DNA of 64,000 nt. Source: Limanda limanda. Taxonomy: Eukaryota > Chordata > Actinopteri > Pleuronectiformes > Pleuronectidae. Positions 27,561-39,396 of this stretch are shown here, piece after piece (positions within the stretch are counted from its first letter, which is position 1; each line of letters opens with the position of its first letter). The stretch lies in the NCBI RefSeq assembly GCF_963576545.1, contig NC_083639.1, forward strand, positions 14,833,618-14,897,617, given 5' to 3'. A program made the translations under genes and the position numbers. The notes below the pieces were generated by a model. That model was not told the origin of the DNA and searched no databases. It was given only the letters and a program-made list of their open reading frames with translations.

Positions 27561-29546
27561 CTTGTCTCCGCTTGCCGCTGCCAGTTGGCGTCAAGAAATG
27601 GAGTTCTGAGACACAGAGGAGGAGTGTGGGATGGAAAAGAGGATGAGAGAGGTTTAGAGAAGAGAGGGGGCACGATTATCGCAGCCGTATGCCTTTAGAT
27701 GGGTGAGGATTCATAAAAGCAGACACGGGAGAGACAGAGACAGAGAACGATACAAGGCTGCTGCATTAGCATCGGGAACATGACTTAAAAACGTTGGGGG
27801 GGGGGGAATTCTCAGCAAGACAAGATTCTGATGGAGGAAAGAAAATCCCTGATGTGACATAATGGATAAACCAGTGTGTGTGTGTGCAATGTATTAATCT
27901 GGGTGTGGGGACAAAAATGTGTTGGCACAGTCCAAACATGCGGATCTACCTGCGATCTGTGGACAAAAGGTCTCCACGAGGTAAACTACCACATTAAAGG
28001 ACTGATGGGTTGAAATTAGGTTTAGTTTTGCATGATTGTGTCCTCATCATGACTTCCTCTGTCTAGCATTCACTCCACATCCTCACAAATGAATGCTGTG
28101 TCTGTGAGGACGCAATTCAGGAGTTGACAGGTGGGGGCAGTATTATAAACTAAGGTCAGCAGCACTTTTGGATCCTAACATTAATTAACGGATGTAGACG
28201 TCTGTGGATATAAACCTGTGATTGGCCGCATGTCTCAGTCCAATCACCCGACAAGCACTTACTTAAACATATAGATTTTTTTAAGGTAAGAGTCAGGGTT
28301 AGGCATGCAGCTGTGGTTACGTTTAGGGGTAAACACACCAGGGGGAACCAAAATTCATTCAGTGTCCTCCTACTGTAAAAATATGTTTCTGAGCAATGAC
28401 CAGCAGGTGAAGATATTTTGGACTCAAGACATAAACACTAAGCAACTCCCTTTGTTTACATTCAAGCAACACAAACACTCTGCAGGATTGTTATATTATT
28501 GTTTGTTTGAATGGTACTGTACACAGTCTCTTTAATATCTATTAAATATATTAAGGCACCAAGAACCTCAATGAACTGTAGATAAATAAAGATGCCTGCT
28601 CCACAAAAGTGAAGCCTTATAGCAAAAGAGGCATGGACCAAACTAAAAGCCAAAGCACACGTCAATTACATTTTTATTAAAGCAGTGACTCGTTGATTAT
28701 ATTTGCTAAAATTACTTAAAAGTGATCATTAGTTTTAGAAAGAGCGAAGAACAGAGCAACAATCCAAGACTAAGGAAACTTAGAAGATATGGTATTGTGA
28801 TTGGGAGGGTACGGCAGTATAGATGTAATAAAGTTTGGTCAACATCAGGCAGTGGTTGGTTCGCTCACAGCCGTATTTTTTCTGCAGCGACTTTAAATTT
28901 GAAGCCGTGCCTTGAGGACACACAGATCTGCTGCAGCCTCGGTGTGAACCAAATATCTGGTTGTTATTTTGAAATATGTGTATAAGCCGTGGGGCAGGTG
29001 AACCTGTAATTTCACTTTTATGTTGTGCTTCAATTTAACTGCCACTGTTTGTCTTATTTCCAGTCAAGTTCCAAATAATTAGATTTCATTAGTGTTTGTA
29101 AGGAAGGTGGGTTTGGAATATTTTATCAATGCTTTCATAAAACTGGCTCTTCTGTCTCTGGGCAGGGTTTTCCTTTTGGCTGCTCCAGGGGCAGGTTCAG
29201 TGTTGTGTGTTGTGGTTTAGAGTTGCTATATCTCAGACCTTGTATCCCACGGTGTTGACTCGTTCTCCCCTTTTACAGTACTTTTTTTCAGCAAGTTCAG
29301 CAGATGTATTTTCTATCTAATCAGTATAACTGTAAACAGCATCAGTACTTCAATTGGTCCTATATATGGTGTATTTTTTTTAAAGGTCAAGCATCTGCAC
29401 TTTGTCAAGGCCACTGTCACAACACTACAGGAGAAAAGCAAGTAATTACATTCAGCTGTATGGGATTTACATGAATGGGAGCTTGTGATGGTGAGTCAAA
29501 ACTGGAACAAAACACATATTTACCATCGCGTTGGAGGTTATTTTTT

Positions 29547-29735
29547 CCCTTTCTTTAACATTGTGATATTTTCAACATTTCTCTTGATTTCATTTCAGGC
29601 ATTTATAGAAGAGTGGTATTTATGTGCAATTTGGTGCAGATCCAAATAAAAATCTGGATCTAGTGAATTTCAATTTGGCTTCATAAGAGGACTGTGGGTC
29701 CTTGGCGTAGGTATAAACTCTACTGAGTCTAATTT
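29547..29735 (+). repeat. degenerate teleost interspersed repeat, family R1, copy 5 (3' part)
   Basis: Only the 3' part is recognisable: 'ccctttctttaacattgtga', 'tcttgatttcatttcaggca', 'tgtgcaatttggtgcagatc', and the end block 'ggactgtgggtccttggcg', 'taggtataaactctactgag'. Confidence 0.7.
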
Positions 29736-30997
29736 TAAAAGGGAATGCATCTGCACTCTGTCGAGACCACTATTAAAAACTAAAGCATTACCAGCTAATA
29801 TTTGTATTTATCTGTGTGCAGTTTACATGAAAATGTTAGTGAATGTGAACCATCACAGGAACAAAGAACACACTTATTATATTTCCATGAATGTTCTCTC
29901 ATTCTGCCTGACATTAGCTTTACCTGTGACCATCTATGAATGGTTTCTTTCCCATCGAGGTTGTCTCGATTTCACAATGACAATCATGTCTCTCCCATTT
30001 TTTTCATCAATTGTATCTTCTTCCTATTCCGCGTAATGCTCAACTTTATTTCCCGATGTATTGCAGAATGCAGCCTATACCATTCCCCCAGCCTGCTTTC
30101 ATCCCATTCTTTTCTGTTCTACACCAGAATTTCCTCTCGAATTCTCAGCTCTGCTCAACATACTGTATCACATGCCTCAAAGCAAAGGCTACGGCGAGGG
30201 GAACCGAATTCATATTGCTTTTTGCGTTCCATGTGTCAAGTCGTTAATGGACGGTGAGTGGAAGTGAAAAGCAGGAGTGTTTTCATCTTTCCGTTCTCAG
30301 TCTCTTTTACACTCAGCAAGGAAGCCCATGTAAATTGGCCACGAAAGGAGAGGTAGAAAACAATTACGGGAGCGACGCGCCTGAGAGAAATGAGTCTATT
30401 GCTTGACCTGTAATGAAGTGGAAAGTTGACAAGCCGGCTTTGTGCGACTCGCAGATTTGAATGCAAGGAAATGACTCTTCTGTACTGTCAACCAACAGGA
30501 AAAGATTGCCAATTATAAGTGCTGGCCTTCCACTGGCACCTAGCAGGCATACTGATGGACGTGGATGGACATGAATATTCAGTGGACATGAATATTAATG
30601 CTAACATTTTATAATAATGTCAGGCATAACTTCATAACAAACTATTAGTTAATGATTAATTAAACATGAAAAACAGTCATTAATCATACTATAAATGTAT
30701 GAATATAAGTGCTTCTTGACGTGACAAGATCTGATGTAAACAGGGAACGTGCACAGTATTTATTCATGTTTTTACATATACCTTATACCATATTAATACA
30801 GACTTCATGTGGCTGTACTAACATGTACCAACAACCCCCTTAACAATATTAAAATGTTCAAATATATTAAGAGCAACTCATCAGCTTCCAAAATATTCCC
30901 AAATTTGAATTATAAGCCCTCTGAAATAAATTAGAACCGACAATCTAATCATAACCAACCACAAAGGTAGATTTACTGCAGGTCTGTATTACACTAT
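29736..30997. other. non-coding stretch, nothing recognised
   Basis: Mixed-composition sequence. The overlapping short frames at 29.8-30.3 kb are open in several frames at once without domains. A local repeat of 'ggacatgaatatt' occurs near 30568-30598. Confidence 0.5.
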
Positions 30998-31435
30998 GAC
31001 CCTGTTCAGACCTGGTATTAACATCCTGAGTTATCTGATTACAAGTGGTTGGCTCAAGTTCAAGTCTGAAAGCACCTGACCTCAAAGCATCCGGAGATCC
31101 AATCACTCAGGCCACATTCAGAGGTGGTCTGGGACACATTCTTTAAGCTGACCCACAACAGTTTAGATGTTTTTTGTATGCCTCTCTGTGTCCATACATC
31201 AATCTGATACACAGACACACATGGACACATCTGTATGCTCAGGTTGGGTAAAAACATAATTTGGTCTTTGCCAATACAAATGAGGATTATTTGCATATCA
31301 AGTGAAAAAGGGAGATCTGTTCAAAAGTGGTCACAGGAGACGTTTTGATGCCAGGCAGGAACAGACAAATGTAACGTGGTCCACTTATGATCAGATCTCT
31401 CAGGACAGATGTTAATGCTAATTCTGAAGAGGGCC
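30998..31435. mobile_element. MITE-like element with long diverged terminal inverted repeats
   Basis: The left end reads 'gaccctgttcagacctggta' and continues 'ttaacatcctgagttatctg'. The right end, reverse-complemented, reads 'ggccctcttcagaattagca', 'ttaacatctgtcctgagaga'. The similarity continues for about 55 bp with substitutions and small gaps ('tctgattacaagtgg' against 'tctgatcataagtgg'). It has no coding capacity. I recognise the 'cctgttcagacctggtatta' end as a common teleost non-autonomous DNA element. No convincing target-site duplication was found, so its superfamily is left open. Confidence 0.6.
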
Positions 31436-33059
31436 TAAATTAGTTGTAACTAGGTGTACCTAATAAAAACAAAAACGAGTGTCTATAATCAGTTAAAAAG
31501 AACGAATCATGCAGAAACAGATAAAGTTAATTGCTTGGTTAACCTGCTCAAAACATTCGTCCATCCAATAATGAACTACAACTTTCCACTAATGAAGCAA
31601 ACTGTCTTTCGGAATTGAATGTGTTACCTGGGATTGTGAGAGCGATTACAGTAATCACAAACTGGTTCGTCTGAAGTGATCCAAGTGGCCTCAGAAAGTT
31701 GGTAGAGTCAACTTTGCATCCTAGTTAACTGAGCTCCTGAATATCTCTCAGTCACACACAGCTGGTGCTGCTGCAGCTCTCTGGATGTGGCGCTTGCCAG
31801 ATTCAACATGGGGTCCCTCTTTATTTGCCAGGAAAGCTCCCCCATGCAGCTCAGATTAAATATCAATTACTAAAACTCAGGTAGGTTCTTAAAGATTGTG
31901 TTTATTTGTGTTAAAATATGCACATCACTTAAATATTTTCGAATGTGTGGAGCCTAAACCCTGTGCTCAGCTGGTTCTCTCTATCTGGAAGATGTAGGTG
32001 TGTGTGTGTGCCTGTGTGAGTATTTGTGCTTGTGTGTATATGTGGGTGTTTTGGGGGGCCTTTGTGCGAAGCTGCTGTGTGTTTCCAATTCCAGTGTATT
32101 TAACGAGATATCTCACTTCCTGCCTTTTTTTTTATCTTGATTCCATTTCTTGCCAGCACTCAGGGGAGCAGAATTCATTCGCACTCGTCTTTTTCCCTTT
32201 TTCTCTGCTGTGCAACAAACTGTTACTCAGCCATTTTCTATGCAGCAGGAACCATCGTCGGCAAGTGATTGTCATTCAGTTTCAAATGAGCTCAGACTGA
32301 TCTACAGTGCAGTAGAAAGTCAACACGCTGGACAGAATGACATGCTATTCAGTGTAATTGTAATAGGCTGAAGTTGAGCGGGATGTGCTGTCATTGTCTT
32401 GGGGGTTTGCATCATGTTTCTTCAGGAAAGTTACAACATGCTTCCCAGTAAGCTGACAGCCCTGTATTTTCTCCAGCCTGATGAGTTTGCATATGCACAA
32501 ATATCTGTTTACGCATTCTGGCATGTTTGCGCCTGCATATACGCGCTTCCCCCTTGAGTATAGAAAGCGCATGTAGAATATACAGTAAGCGCCTGGGTGT
32601 CTCTGTATGGCTGTGAATGTGCCACTGTCTGTCTATCTAAATGACTGACTGACTGACAAAACGCCCCCAGAGGATGGATGCATGACAATCGCTCACCCTT
32701 CCCGTGTCATTCAGCATAGTACGGGAGCCATTAACTTTTAAAGTCAGGCTTCTCTAACAGTGGGCCCCATGCCGTTTAGCCTCCCCTCCGCAACACTTCA
32801 AATGGCTGTGATGGACAGGAGTCAGACCTCTGCGTCTCAGCCGGGTTGAGGGGTGGAGCACTATGCCCCTGTCCCGCACTGTGGCACTGTTGGCACGGTT
32901 GGCACCTGGCTCTGTGAGTGTGTGTGCATATGCATGTGATTGTGTATGTGTGTGTGCGTGCGTGTGTGTAATCTGTCGGACACCGAGGTCGAGAGAATGC
33001 ATCTTGATTGACAAGTCTCATCAGGGATAACTTAATGGCACCACCACCTACCAATTAGA

Positions 33060-33490
33060 AGTCATCAAGGTCCCCAATTGAAAGTGGTTAATAAATAATG
33101 TATAGCCACAGTAATACCACATAATCTGGATATCAGAAAGTCAAAGGTGGATGCATTATTAATGGGGCCAAATTGGACTTTAATAACTGTTCCACTGAAT
33201 CCCACACCGCAGCAGAATTCACTTATGTTAATATGCCTTTATTATTAATGGGCAGCCATTTTCTAAAATGTTAACTGACTGGGGTGCTCGAGAGGCAGTT
33301 GCCAAGATTGACGAGCTCCGCGTCTGGGGAGGAGGAGGTGGGGGCAGCGGGGGCTTGCTTATTTATTTATTCACCTACCTGTAGCACGTCGGCCCACATC
33401 ATTGTGTCAATAATTCCCTGGTAAAGCCATTAGGCATGATCACAGAGGCCCAATTAACTCTGCAATGTGTGAGATGACAATCATACATCA
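33060..33490. promoter_or_regulatory. candidate conserved non-coding block
   Basis: This is the strongest-looking block of its kind in the window. It is long and repeat-free, with 'gtggttaataaataatgtat', 'gcattattaatggggccaaa', 'ttatgttaatatgccttta' and 'ttattaatgggcagccatt', and further 'ccaattaactctgcaatg' and 'atcattagccctataatgg'. It is very dense in ATTA/TAAT and octamer-like cores. Stops occur in all frames. Inference from texture; an alignment to other vertebrates is needed. Confidence 0.35.
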
Positions 33491-36400
33491 TTAGCCCTAT
33501 AATGGCATGCAGTGCCACAGCCTCTTTAAAAACAAACACCAAGGCTATTACTGAGAAAATATGCCATCGTCAACGTTGCTGCTCCAACCGTTCTGACTTG
33601 TGCTCAAATACTCTGTTGGAGATGTGCACGTCAAGTGTTATGGGACATTACGCCGAATGTGTTTCAATGAACTACTATGGGTTTTTCAGATTGAATGCAT
33701 CTTCATCAAGGCATAGTTGGGATGAGCAAGGATGTGGTCTCTGCCTGTGATTGCTGCAGGGAAACAAATTAAGAGATATACCGTGTTGGCACTCATTTAA
33801 GTATGTTGTTTGGAATAAGAGGCCTATACATTTGTAAAGGGAGAGCGGTAATACAAAGTGTCAGAAAGGCTGCTCTGTCACCCTGATTTAAATTCACCCA
33901 TTCCTTGGCTCAGTGGGAGCTCACTGCGGCTTCTGAGACAATTTGGTGGAGGCATCTCTGAGGGGAACCGATAGACTAGCTAATATGTTCTCTTATGGTT
34001 TTTGCATAATGTCCATGGTGCATCGCCAGAGAGCTGTTCTGCTCCAGTTCCTCCTTGTAATATATCTGGCAGCGCTTCTAAAATGCAGTTGTCGCTGGCA
34101 CAGGCTTACAAATGAGACAGTGAAGGCCCATCCAGCATATGAAAGGAAACACAGCTTCAAAATATTAATTAACCATCTGCTTTTGGACGATGTCCTGCCC
34201 AAATCAACTTGATGAGACTGACTAGTGTTTTTTTTTCGTGGTGTACAAGTCCAGAATATTTTTTTCCGTTACAAAAAGGTATTAAACCAGGAAGCAAAAC
34301 CTGCTGTTGTTGACAGGAGAGCGTACATCTCTCTGCGTATGTTGGCACAGTCAAAAAGATTCTCTTAAAAGCTCCCCTGCCTTCACATTCATTGAAATGT
34401 CTCTCCTCTAAATTGGTGGCAGAGGTGGGATCACTTCTGCATAAATTATGTTGTGATTGTTCGTCAGTGTCAGTTTTGTCCTACTCAGTGTTTTGAAGTT
34501 CCTCTGCAGCGTGATAACCGGCCTGACCTCCTTTGTGTCCGTGTATCATACGGTGTCATCCCTGTGTGGAGCCATTAAAGGCATTTACTACAGCGTTTGT
34601 CGAATGTTTACATCCTGGTCTTGGTTTAATATCAGCTATTTACCCAAAGAGGGGGTATTTCTATTTGTCAAAGGAAGTATCGCCCATAAAAAGAAAACTG
34701 AAATAAAGTGAGGACTGGTTTGTAATTGGTATTTTCACTCTTCAACTTAAATTCAATATGTGCATTTTCAGCATAATGGACAAAAAGAGAAAATAATCCA
34801 ACAACAACATTTATCTTTGGAATGAGGAGGAGCCTCGCCCTTACCAGAAACTACAATTCTGCATTAAATAGCACTATGGGTTGTGTATCAGTTGATTTAA
34901 AAACCACTTAAACAATTCCCTCAAATAAATGATAACCCAAGCAATACTGGGCCATGAAGAATACGGACCACCTTTGATACATTAGGCAGCAAAATAGAAT
35001 CAGTACACTGACGCTTACCGTAGCCTGGAAACAGAGCCTCTTTAAACAGAATGAGGTGGAAATACCGAAGTGGCATAATGAACAAAAATCTGCAGAGCTT
35101 AATGGCAAACATCCAAAATTAAATATATATATTTGGAACGGTAAATCCTGCCAGCTGTGACTGATGCAGTCTGTCAGAGTTAACAGGTTAGCTATGCTAT
35201 ACGTTCCTATAGAAAGACACATTTATCAATACACTTTTTTTTATAAAAGTTAGCTGTATGAAGGTACACTTTATGCTGATCCTTTTTCTTTTTCAGACTC
35301 AGAGTAATTAACAAATGTTAATCGTTGTGTCAACATAACTCTTTTTGAAATGTTACAGCCACACAGAGCCAGTCAGGACGATTTATAAGGCAACAGCTGC
35401 TCGACAAGGATAAATCAGGCCTTCCTGATTGTAAAGACAGCGATCGACAGGATGAATCCATTATAACTGACGGAGACACCCTGTAGTGTTACCATCAGAT
35501 AAGTGAGTGAGAGACCTCGCTGTGCCCTACAGCTTCAGCGTCAGGTGGTCATCCCCCCCCAACTGCTGCAACAGTTTCAAATTCTACTCATTTCAGCAAA
35601 CTCCACAATTTGGTCTGTTAAAATCCTATCTCTTATACTGTTACCAGTGTCTTGTTACCGATACTTATATTTGCGAAAGTCTAAAGTAAAACATTTTTGG
35701 ATACCAGCTTGGAGTCATTTGGAGGGCGGGGCCTATTTCAATTATAAGGGGTGAAACATAGCAAAGGCCTCCAGGTGCATTATGACAACATTGGGCATCC
35801 AGGGCTTTAGCCAGTAATGTTTTTTTGACAAGGACTCAATCTTTCAGGCAGAGGAAAAAAACGATTATCATCACAGAAGGTAAACAATTTAATCCCTGAC
35901 AACGATGAACCCTGGCTGCTGCCTGTGGGTGGATGTAGAGATACAGAGGGAGTGGCTGGGTGACGTCTTCTTGTATACAAGCTCTCTGCAGAGTTTTTTT
36001 GGCGTGGATGGCATGCCTTGCTTCTGCTTGGCTGTCATGTTCACACAGGAACAGTAACAAGAAAAGGTGTATTGACTAATACTAACAAAGCAAAACCCTA
36101 ACTACTTTATTGTTATACGTTATTTTTATTGCTTGTGAATTCTCTCATATTTTCCAGAAAACAGTATGACCTTTGTCTATCCTATTAATGATCCATTTTC
36201 TGTACGATTTATCCTTCTAGAGGAGCTGGAGCCAATCGACAGGTTGCTATTTCCATCTGTTCTACAACAGGTTCATTCCTGGAAATGAAATCTGCATTAT
36301 AACATTTCACCAGTGTATAGAACTGATTGTCGGTGTCAGTTTAAGTGTTGTCATCAACAATCATAAAACAACTTTCTTTCTAACATGACCTTGAAGATAG

Positions 36401-38528
36401 AGAAGCACCTAAGTGTAGTTGGTACTACCATATTGTTTCTGAAGCAGACAAGAAACCCAACAAGTCCAATAACAGGGATGTTAAAGTCTTTAAGTTTGTT
36501 ATCCCTCCTCCACAATCTATTGTTCCCATACATTTAGAGACAATGGAGAATAAAAGGGGTTTGACTCTAGGAACAAGCTGCTGCTGATGGTCAGGAGTCA
36601 GGTTAGGAGCTGCTTCCTCTCACATCCAGACAAGAGGAACAAAGCAGCAGACATCAGCTGAGGAGCGTCCCGAACCACTGTCATGTTTTATATGTAGTGT
36701 GACTGGCCTGATTGTTAGAAATTGATCTTATGGATGAAATAGTGATATCTGGACTTTCCAAACTTTCATCTGCTGACTACACGGATAGCCAAAAGCATGT
36801 ATGCTATTTACAGGTTAATATGACAAGTTAAAATGAAGAGACGTACGTAAGGTTTTTAAAGCCACATATTTCAATTCCAAGAGCACTAAAAGCTAAAGTT
36901 AGACACCCTGTCCTCAGATCGGGAATGTCCTGTCCCTATAGTCCCAGCCCCTGCCACCTCCTAGAAACAGCCCTGTTCTATATGTGGGTGGGAGAATCCA
37001 GCACACCCTGAACTTTCTCACAGAAGCTCAGCCAAAAATAATCAGTATGTTTTTATAAAGCAGGAAGCAGAAATAAGGTCTGTCCTCATTAGTATCTGAG
37101 TACTTTGGAGTGGGAACTCCGGTTTTTTTTTTTATGTCTTTCTTTTGCTTTTTTCTGTTTCCCAGCCCCGCTGCTTTCATCAAAGAAGACTCCAGGGACG
37201 TTTGTATACTATGATCTATACATAGATATCATAGCACAGTTAAAAATAAACAGCCTCAAACTATTGCATACATATATGATACTCGAACACGAAAGAAGAG
37301 TCATGCAGGAGAGTAAGAAGGGTCACAGACAGATTGATGGAACTTGTCTCCTGTGACAGGTAATCTGTTGTTAATCACAAACAGTGTTTTACTGCACGCT
37401 GCCCTGTTGCACTGGTAAAGCAGAAAATCGTGTTTAGTAACAACTAATGTTTGTTCGGGTTGATGAACTGCCAGTATCGATGTAATAATTGACATAACAC
37501 TCAGTCTCCTCCTCTGTCACTCCCTCCTCATTAGTCATCTTGCCTCGCCGCTCAGTTGACTTTGCTCGTCCTGTCAGTGGAGCCGTCTCATCGACTAAAG
37601 CCGGTGTTTTCTGCCTCGTGACAGAAATTTGCAACGGTATGAAGAGATGGGGCGGGGGAGGCAGTTGAATGAAATGTACTGTGGAAGGATTGCGCGTGAC
37701 AAAGCTGGGTGCTGTACGAAAATCCTGTTTTCCTACTTTTTGACATCCAGTCAATATATTGACAGCGTTTGTCACTACAGTGCAGCTTTGGCTGTAGAAG
37801 CAGATGCCATCCAGCCCAGGCTGACATGTCAAGCTTCGATTCGCTCGGCACCGGCTCTTTGCAGGTGGAAATCCCGAAGCATGGAAGACAGGTAGCTCAG
37901 ACAGTGAGGAAAATTCTTCCCTTGCATCCATTACTGACAACGTCTCTTCGAGCGTCACATACACAGCTAAAAAAAAAGGCCTCTTCAAACATTTTGGATG
38001 CTTGTGGAGGAATAAAGTTTCCCCGTGTGACACTAATGAGAGAGATGAGCAAGTTAAAACAGCTTTTTAGTACAAATAAAAATCAAGTTATGTTATTGCA
38101 TATTACAGAAACTAATTCATATTTTTGATTAAATTACAGGAGAAATTATTAAATTTTATCAGCAGGAAATGAAGCATCCACTAAAGCCCATTGTTCAATG
38201 CACCACTGCTTATGTTTAAATAAATACTTTGTTACGTTTTGTCCAGGCTGAACACAGCCAGGATTTGTCTTTCGCATTTTGTAGTGTGCATGTTTTGTTT
38301 GTTTGAGACTTAAGAGACAAGACTCTTTTTTAACCTTTCCAAAACAGAAGGCACAAGAGCAGATGTGTACGGAATGTATAAACAGTGCTCCAATACAATC
38401 TGCACTTGCTAGTGAGTCCAGCTAACTAGCTTGGAGACCTGATGCTTCTTCCAAGGCCAAGGGTTTGCATATCATTAAGTGACTACATGAGTTTGGGGTT
38501 GAAAAGCCAGATTTCTGACTCAGACAGT

Positions 38529-38574
38529 CACTGTGTGGTATTTCTTCACTGTGTGGTATTTCTTCACTGTGTGG
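38529..38574. repeat. 18-bp tandem repeat, about 2.5 copies
   Basis: The unit 'cactgtgtggtatttctt' occurs twice exactly and then partially. It is a small local duplication. Confidence 0.95.
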
Positions 38575-39099
38575 GAGAGGGTATCTGGAGGGGACTACAT
38601 CAGAATACAGGGTAACGTTAAAAGGCTCTGTCCTGCTCATTGACCTCCAGACAATGTTATCTGTGATAGTCTTACATTCAGACCAGCGAAGTAAAACGTC
38701 AAAGTCCCTTAGAGGTAATGCTCTTTGCAGTCCAAAACAATACATGCAATCATACACTTACCCAGCAGAGATTTATCGTGCCTTCACTGTCATCATGAAT
38801 CATGATGGGTATCGTTTTTTTGTAATTTAGCTGAAAACGTCTGCCCTGATGTGAGCTTCTGATCATCATTTAATAGATTCCATGGTTCCACAGAACCAAA
38901 ATATTGCTCCAGTAATCACACAGCACAAATTTTATCTGTTTGTTCCTGCTTTTTGGTTCAGACTGCCCAACCAGAATAAATTCGTAGTCAACAATACAAA
39001 GGACATTGAAAGTTGGCAAAGTTTCTATTTTAAAACTATATCTATATTTGCATCATAATTAAGCTTCACATCATACATATATAATTAATATATAAATAT

Positions 39100-39396
39100 T
39101 AGGGCTGGGCAAGTTAACTCGTTTTAATCGAGTTAACTCAAGTGATGAGTTAACTCGATTGTTTATCCGCCAATTATTTTCTTTTTTCCTGTTCTGCAGC
39201 ATTATTTTCTTTTTTCCTGTTCTACAGCAGTCAGCAACAGACTTTCACAAAATAAAAGCCTGACTTTCACAATAAAACAATAAATAATCAAACCTGAGTG
39301 AATGCGAGATAAAATAATTAATCGAGTTAACTCATCACTTGAGTTAACTCTAACTCGAGTTAACTCGATTGAAACGAGTTAACTTGCCCAGCCCTA
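39100..39396. mobile_element. hAT-type MITE with perfect 8-bp target-site duplication
   Basis: The left end begins TAGGGCTGGGCAAGTTAACT and the right end, reverse-complemented, begins the same way. The terminal repeats continue through CGTTT(T/C)AATCGAGTTAACTC, and the right copy carries an extra internal GAGTTA-type unit. Both sides are flanked by the identical octamer ATAAATAT (39092-39099 and 39397-39404), the signature of hAT transposition. The 297-bp body has no coding capacity, so it would have moved in trans. A 27-bp tandem duplication ('attattttcttttttcctgt' blocks) lies at about 39172-39228. The ends are strongly self-complementary. Confidence 0.9.

Larger units (their letters stand above)
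22401..29546. other. non-coding stretch with several balanced blocks
   Basis: No exon is supported. It includes a perfect 28-bp palindrome at 24389-24416, a G-run at about 27799-27807, and a region at about 27880-28340 with phrases of another common fish repeat ('ggttaggcatgcagctgtgg', 'ttacgtttaggggtaaa'). The latter copy is too degenerate to delimit. Confidence 0.5.
31436..39099. other. non-coding stretch with candidate regulatory blocks
   Basis: No exon is supported. Short TG-rich patches lie at about 32000-32050 and 32915-32970. A fragment near 36190-36245 ('tgatccattttctgtacg', 'gctggagccaat') resembles a common fish repeat. An 18-bp tandem repeat lies at 38529-38574. The longer frames at 34015-34212 and 37434-38033 are discussed as findings. 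Confidence 0.5.

Noticed and set aside
38762..38830. Possible 69-nt minus-strand exon (acceptor 'acgttttcag', donor CTGG|GTAAGTG), phase-compatible with the candidate at 60797-60947
   Set aside because: A 23-codon open segment is expected often by chance, the acceptor is only moderate and the peptide is not recognised.
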